This document shows positions 60,623-64,000 of a stretch of 64,000 bases of DNA, piece after piece. How positions within the stretch are numbered: the stretch's first letter is position 1; each line of letters opens with the position of its first letter. Under the pieces are notes generated by a model. The model had not been told where the DNA came from. It did no database searches and saw only the letters and a list, made by a program, of their open reading frames with translations. The stretch is from Panopea generosa (Eukaryota > Mollusca > Bivalvia > Adapedonta > Hiatellidae). The position numbers were made by a program, and so were the translations under genes. Location: positions 28,184,014 through 28,248,013 of the forward strand of contig CM055911.1 in assembly GCA_029582155.1 (NCBI GenBank), in the 5' to 3' direction.

Positions 60623-61104
60623 TTTATTACATTTTTTTAGTTTAGTCTGTTGTATCATTTAATTGTTTTTAATATTAAAATGTCAAAATACCTCAATGGC
60701 CATGCCAAATGCCATCATTGAATGAAACATAAACAAAATGACCACAAATAAAAGATAGCATATATTATATAAAACCGAAAGTACAGAGACATATAAAAAT
60801 TTACCATCTTCTTGTTAAACCCCAGTTTCTCTCATTAGACACTCAATGTTGCTAAATCCTGTAATTGATCATATCCAGTCTTCCACTGTTACATGAATCT
60901 GAAAAAAATATTGTTAGCAAATAGATTTTTTTCATTTATAGACTATAATTCACCAAATGTTTATTTACCTACCCCATGGTATATTTATTTAATAAAAAAA
61001 TAATTTCAGATACCTTAAAAAATAAAATCTTAAATATTGAGATGTGAGGCCTTCATTCCCATTAAGATGCATATGTCAATTAGTCAAAACTGTCATGAGT
61101 TTAC
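60623..61104. other. AT-rich intergenic DNA
   Basis: Nothing recognised. Confidence 0.4.
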
Positions 61105-61425
61105 AAACAAGAGCTGACAGCTAGAGTTATCTAACTAACTAAATTGAGTAAGTCTCATAACTACAACACCTTGTATGAATTTTCAATCCAATACATATAC
61201 AGAATGCTAAGTTGTAGAATTTCAAAGTCAAACAATGGCCATAATTTGCAAAAAAAAATCTCACAAGAGTTATCCCACTTAATAAATGTTGCGATATGGA
61301 CTTGACGGTACTTGCATGCAAAACATTAAAAAGAATTACTGAGTCAACCAATGGCAACAACTTTCATAATAGTTATGCAAGAGTAGAATTGTTCTCTTTA
61401 TTCTTTGATTAGTTGAGCTAAAAAT
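61105..61425 (+). repeat. Short relative of the ~170-bp-unit element of the palindrome arms
   Basis: ACAAGAGCTGACAGCTAGAG, GTTATCTAACTAACTAAATT, GGACTTGACGGTACTTGCATG and a finish at GATTAGTTGAGCTAAAAA parallel 37925-38870 with most internal units missing. Confidence 0.65.
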
Positions 61426-61835
61426 CAATATTGACAATGTGAAGGTCAGCTTTGCTTGTAGCTTGTAGCATAAATTAATTTTAAGATTCAAATTAAACTA
61501 TCATTTCATTACATGTACAAGATTTATTATTTGTTTGCTGTGCTCTGACTCAGTATTTTTCATGTGGGTAGGTAGGTAGGTAATTTATTTATTTTTTGCT
61601 AAATTTGGATTTTGCATAGCCATTTTAAAGAAAAACGGACAGAAATCATAAAAAAAATTAAACGCTTTGAAAGTCAATATAAACATTTGGGTAGCTGCAA
61701 TTTTGAGTGAGTAGGTAGGAGCATGGCAAGCATCTATAAAATCTGTATTTCTCTTTAAATGATAATCTTTTTGTAATGGCACATGTGCAACTTCAATCCA
61801 GTTAGTCAGAGTGAATGTAAATCTTTGTTTAGCTG
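61426..61835. other. AT-rich intergenic DNA
   Basis: Contains a short (GGTA)n run at 61566-61581; no gene recognised. Confidence 0.4.
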
Positions 61836-62155
61836 AACTACAGTGGTGGTTGAGACTAGTGGTAGAGCATGATCTGCCTTGCATGCAGATGGTCATGGGT
61901 TCAATTCGGAGTCATACAAAAGACTGGTAAGAAAATGGTATTTGAAGCTTCCTCACTTGGAGTTTAGTATTTAGAGGATAGTTCTAGGTCTGGTCACCCC
62001 AGTGTCAGTATAATGTGACTGGATGGGGAATCATACCATGTGTCTGCAGCATAACAAACCAGCGTGGCAACATTTACAGTACAATACTGTCTCCAATAGA
62101 CATTGTTGTGATATAACTTAATTTTTTGAAAGTGATGCTAAACACCATACAACCA
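61836..62155 (+). repeat. tRNA-derived SINE, family B, copy 2
   Basis: Box A-like GACTAGTGGTAGAGCATG and a better box B than copy 1 (GGGTTCAATTCG at about 61896). The body (GAGGATAGTTCTAGGTCTGG, ATCATACCATGTGTC) matches 1056-1371, and the 3' end GAAAGTGATGCTAAACACC is the ending usual for molluscan SINE/LINE pairs. Same strand as copy 1. Confidence 0.8.
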
Positions 62156-64000
62156 AATAAGATTAGCTTACCTAAAAGTGAACTTAAAATAAGCACTGAC
62201 TACCATCTCAATATACATGCTTAGAAGCAATACACCATGGTTCGATGTGGCACTGTGAATCTTGCAACCTGAAAATACATTTGAATCCTGTTAAAATCTT
62301 CAAGAAATATGAGAGACTGCGCACCGACTAATATTTTTATTTTTCATTATCACGCTGTCTTTTTTTTTAAAAAAATGTTTGCCATGCTTCCAACATACTC
62401 ATTCAATACTGCAGCTGCCCAAACGTTTTATCTGAAAGCTGCTGCTATCCGAAAGAGGGAAACTATTATCAATGCCATCTGTTTTATTGCACAGTTTGAA
62501 TCAAAATTATGATTAATCAGAAGTTCCAATTCAATAAATTGATCAATACATAATTAAACATGTAAACTTGCATATTGTTCATAACCTGTAACCTGACACA
62601 CAAATTCAAGCTGTTGATAAGTGTTATTCAACTAAATTGTGCAATTTTACTAAACAACCGTTGACGGTGTATAAGTCAATTATTACTGAGTAAACTAATC
62701 ACCCTTTTTAGATTGTTTCCGTGTACAGGTTTCAATTGAAATGATTATAAAACTATTTCTTGCAGAAGCCTCATTTCTGAACAAGGTCATGTTCATTTGA
62801 TTCACTGATTAAAACTGAAGTTCAGTGAGATATTTAGCATGCACTGGGTCTCACAGGCACTGCACATGGGACTGACTCTACCTCCAAATTCAAAATGATG
62901 GCATACTTTTACAGCACCCTGACTGAATAAGGCATAGTAGGAATGTTTGAAAAAACACTATAAATTCTCTAAAAAACTAAAATCATTTTTAAAATGGTTG
63001 AAAAGCATCTCATTATCATTAATAAATAAAATACAAATGGTTCAGTACACTGTATGTGAAATCCACCAAAAACAAGCAAAATTGATATCTAAATTGGAGT
63101 GATTTACTAAATAAAACCACATTCTAAAATAGACAACACTTAAACACTGATTGACGATCGTCGCATCGTCATTCAGACTCTTTCTAAGATAAACAATTAT
63201 AACATGTAAATCTGTGTTACAAATCAAATTGAAATCAAAATGAAATCACGCGACTCACTTAATATGTCCCAAAATATGTTTTTAAGCTGGAAATCTCTTT
63301 TAGTCTATCCTAGGCGAGAAGCCCAAGTTAGGAAATCCCTTTTCAATATATTATTGTGGTATGTTTAATATCAAATAGATATCCTTTTGTAAATACAGGG
63401 TCAATGAGTATATAAAGACATGTTATGGTGGAAAACATGTTTTTGACTATTTTGACATTAGGCTAATTTTTTTATACAATTAACAGGATAAAAAAAATTG
63501 TGGAAGGGGATTTTGTTTAGAATAAGTATTTGCAACATATTTAATACAGTTTGACACAAATTCAATATAAAAAATGTGTTTGATTCAAAGTTCAGAGGAC
63601 AGTTATTTTGTTTCTGGTATAGTCTGTTTTGTTTTTATGAACACAATTCAGAGGTACAGTAACAGAACTGTAACACATAAATAATTAAGTTAATAATTTT
63701 ATTACTGACCACTGAAAAGATTATTCCGAAATATATACTTATAAATTACATTGATTGTGAAATAAATTCTCATGGCAAAATCAAAATAAATATCTCAAAT
63801 CTAGTTATGAGCAAATAGTAATCAAATAACTTGCTCAAACACACACAGAATTTCTAATAAGCATTGAACTCTTAATTTATACTAATTCATTTCAGCTTGA
63901 TTGCAAAGAAAGTTCAAAACTTGATTATATATGAAATCTCTCTTGAGTCCGCTTCCTGGGTAGAACCATTATTGAGTTTAATTTTTCGAGTCATCGGGTT
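62156..64000. other. AT-rich intergenic DNA to the window end
   Basis: No gene, repeat or RNA feature could be supported. Confidence 0.4.

Overview
This looks like nuclear DNA of an animal, most probably a bivalve mollusc. The sequence is AT-rich and gene-poor. It holds several tRNA-headed SINEs, non-LTR and LTR retrotransposon remnants, and families of tandem-repeat elements of a kind I associate with bivalve genomes (openings such as AACAAGAGGTCCAAGATGG, endings such as ACGCCGACGCC...CTATTCTTCGAATAGTCGAGC). The species cannot be fixed from the sequence. No bacterial features, CRISPR arrays or rRNA genes were seen.

Layout. 1-7 kb: intergenic DNA with three SINE-type insertions and a ~50-bp minisatellite. 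7.0-11.5 kb: a 4.5-kb satellite built from GGGAT pentamers and GATGCATC octamers, with a SINE inside it. 12.3-13.8 kb: an intronless CYP2-like cytochrome P450 broken by one nonsense codon and one frameshift. 15.25-16.2 kb (minus strand): a GT11 alpha-1,2-fucosyltransferase reading frame with one in-frame stop. 16.13-18.6 kb: a ~61-bp minisatellite whose unit is a copy of the intron/exon edge of that fucosyltransferase. 19.3-21.6 kb (minus): a dead CR1-like LINE with part of its reverse transcriptase tandemly duplicated. 22.9-26.2 kb: a 3.34-kb TA-flanked element with terminal inverted repeats and long dyad-rich subterminal arrays, sitting inside a CACAGCTACACA array that continues to 27.95 kb.

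31.24-53.75 kb: a giant inverted repeat. Arms of about 10.7 and 11.7 kb face each other across a 28-bp spacer at 41973-42000. Each arm carries, from outside inward, an AT-rich segment, an L1-like LINE fragment, a 168-bp tandem array, a GGGTC/GACCC cluster, a tandem-repeat element and a Ty3/Gypsy-type LTR retrotransposon whose 3' LTR lies at the axis. The two Gypsy copies share old lesions and also carry private deletions, so they have diverged since the duplication, or they are two alleles joined wrongly by assembly.

53.75-64 kb: AT-rich DNA with four blocks of tandem-repeat elements (300-bp, 315-bp and related units) and a second copy of the SINE seen at 1.06 kb.

No intact protein-coding gene is supported. 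The two recognisable host genes (P450, fucosyltransferase) are both disrupted, each by few lesions, so they are young pseudogenes, null alleles or sequence errors. The strongest candidates for undescribed biology are the splice-site-derived minisatellite, the 3.34-kb TIR element and the large palindrome.
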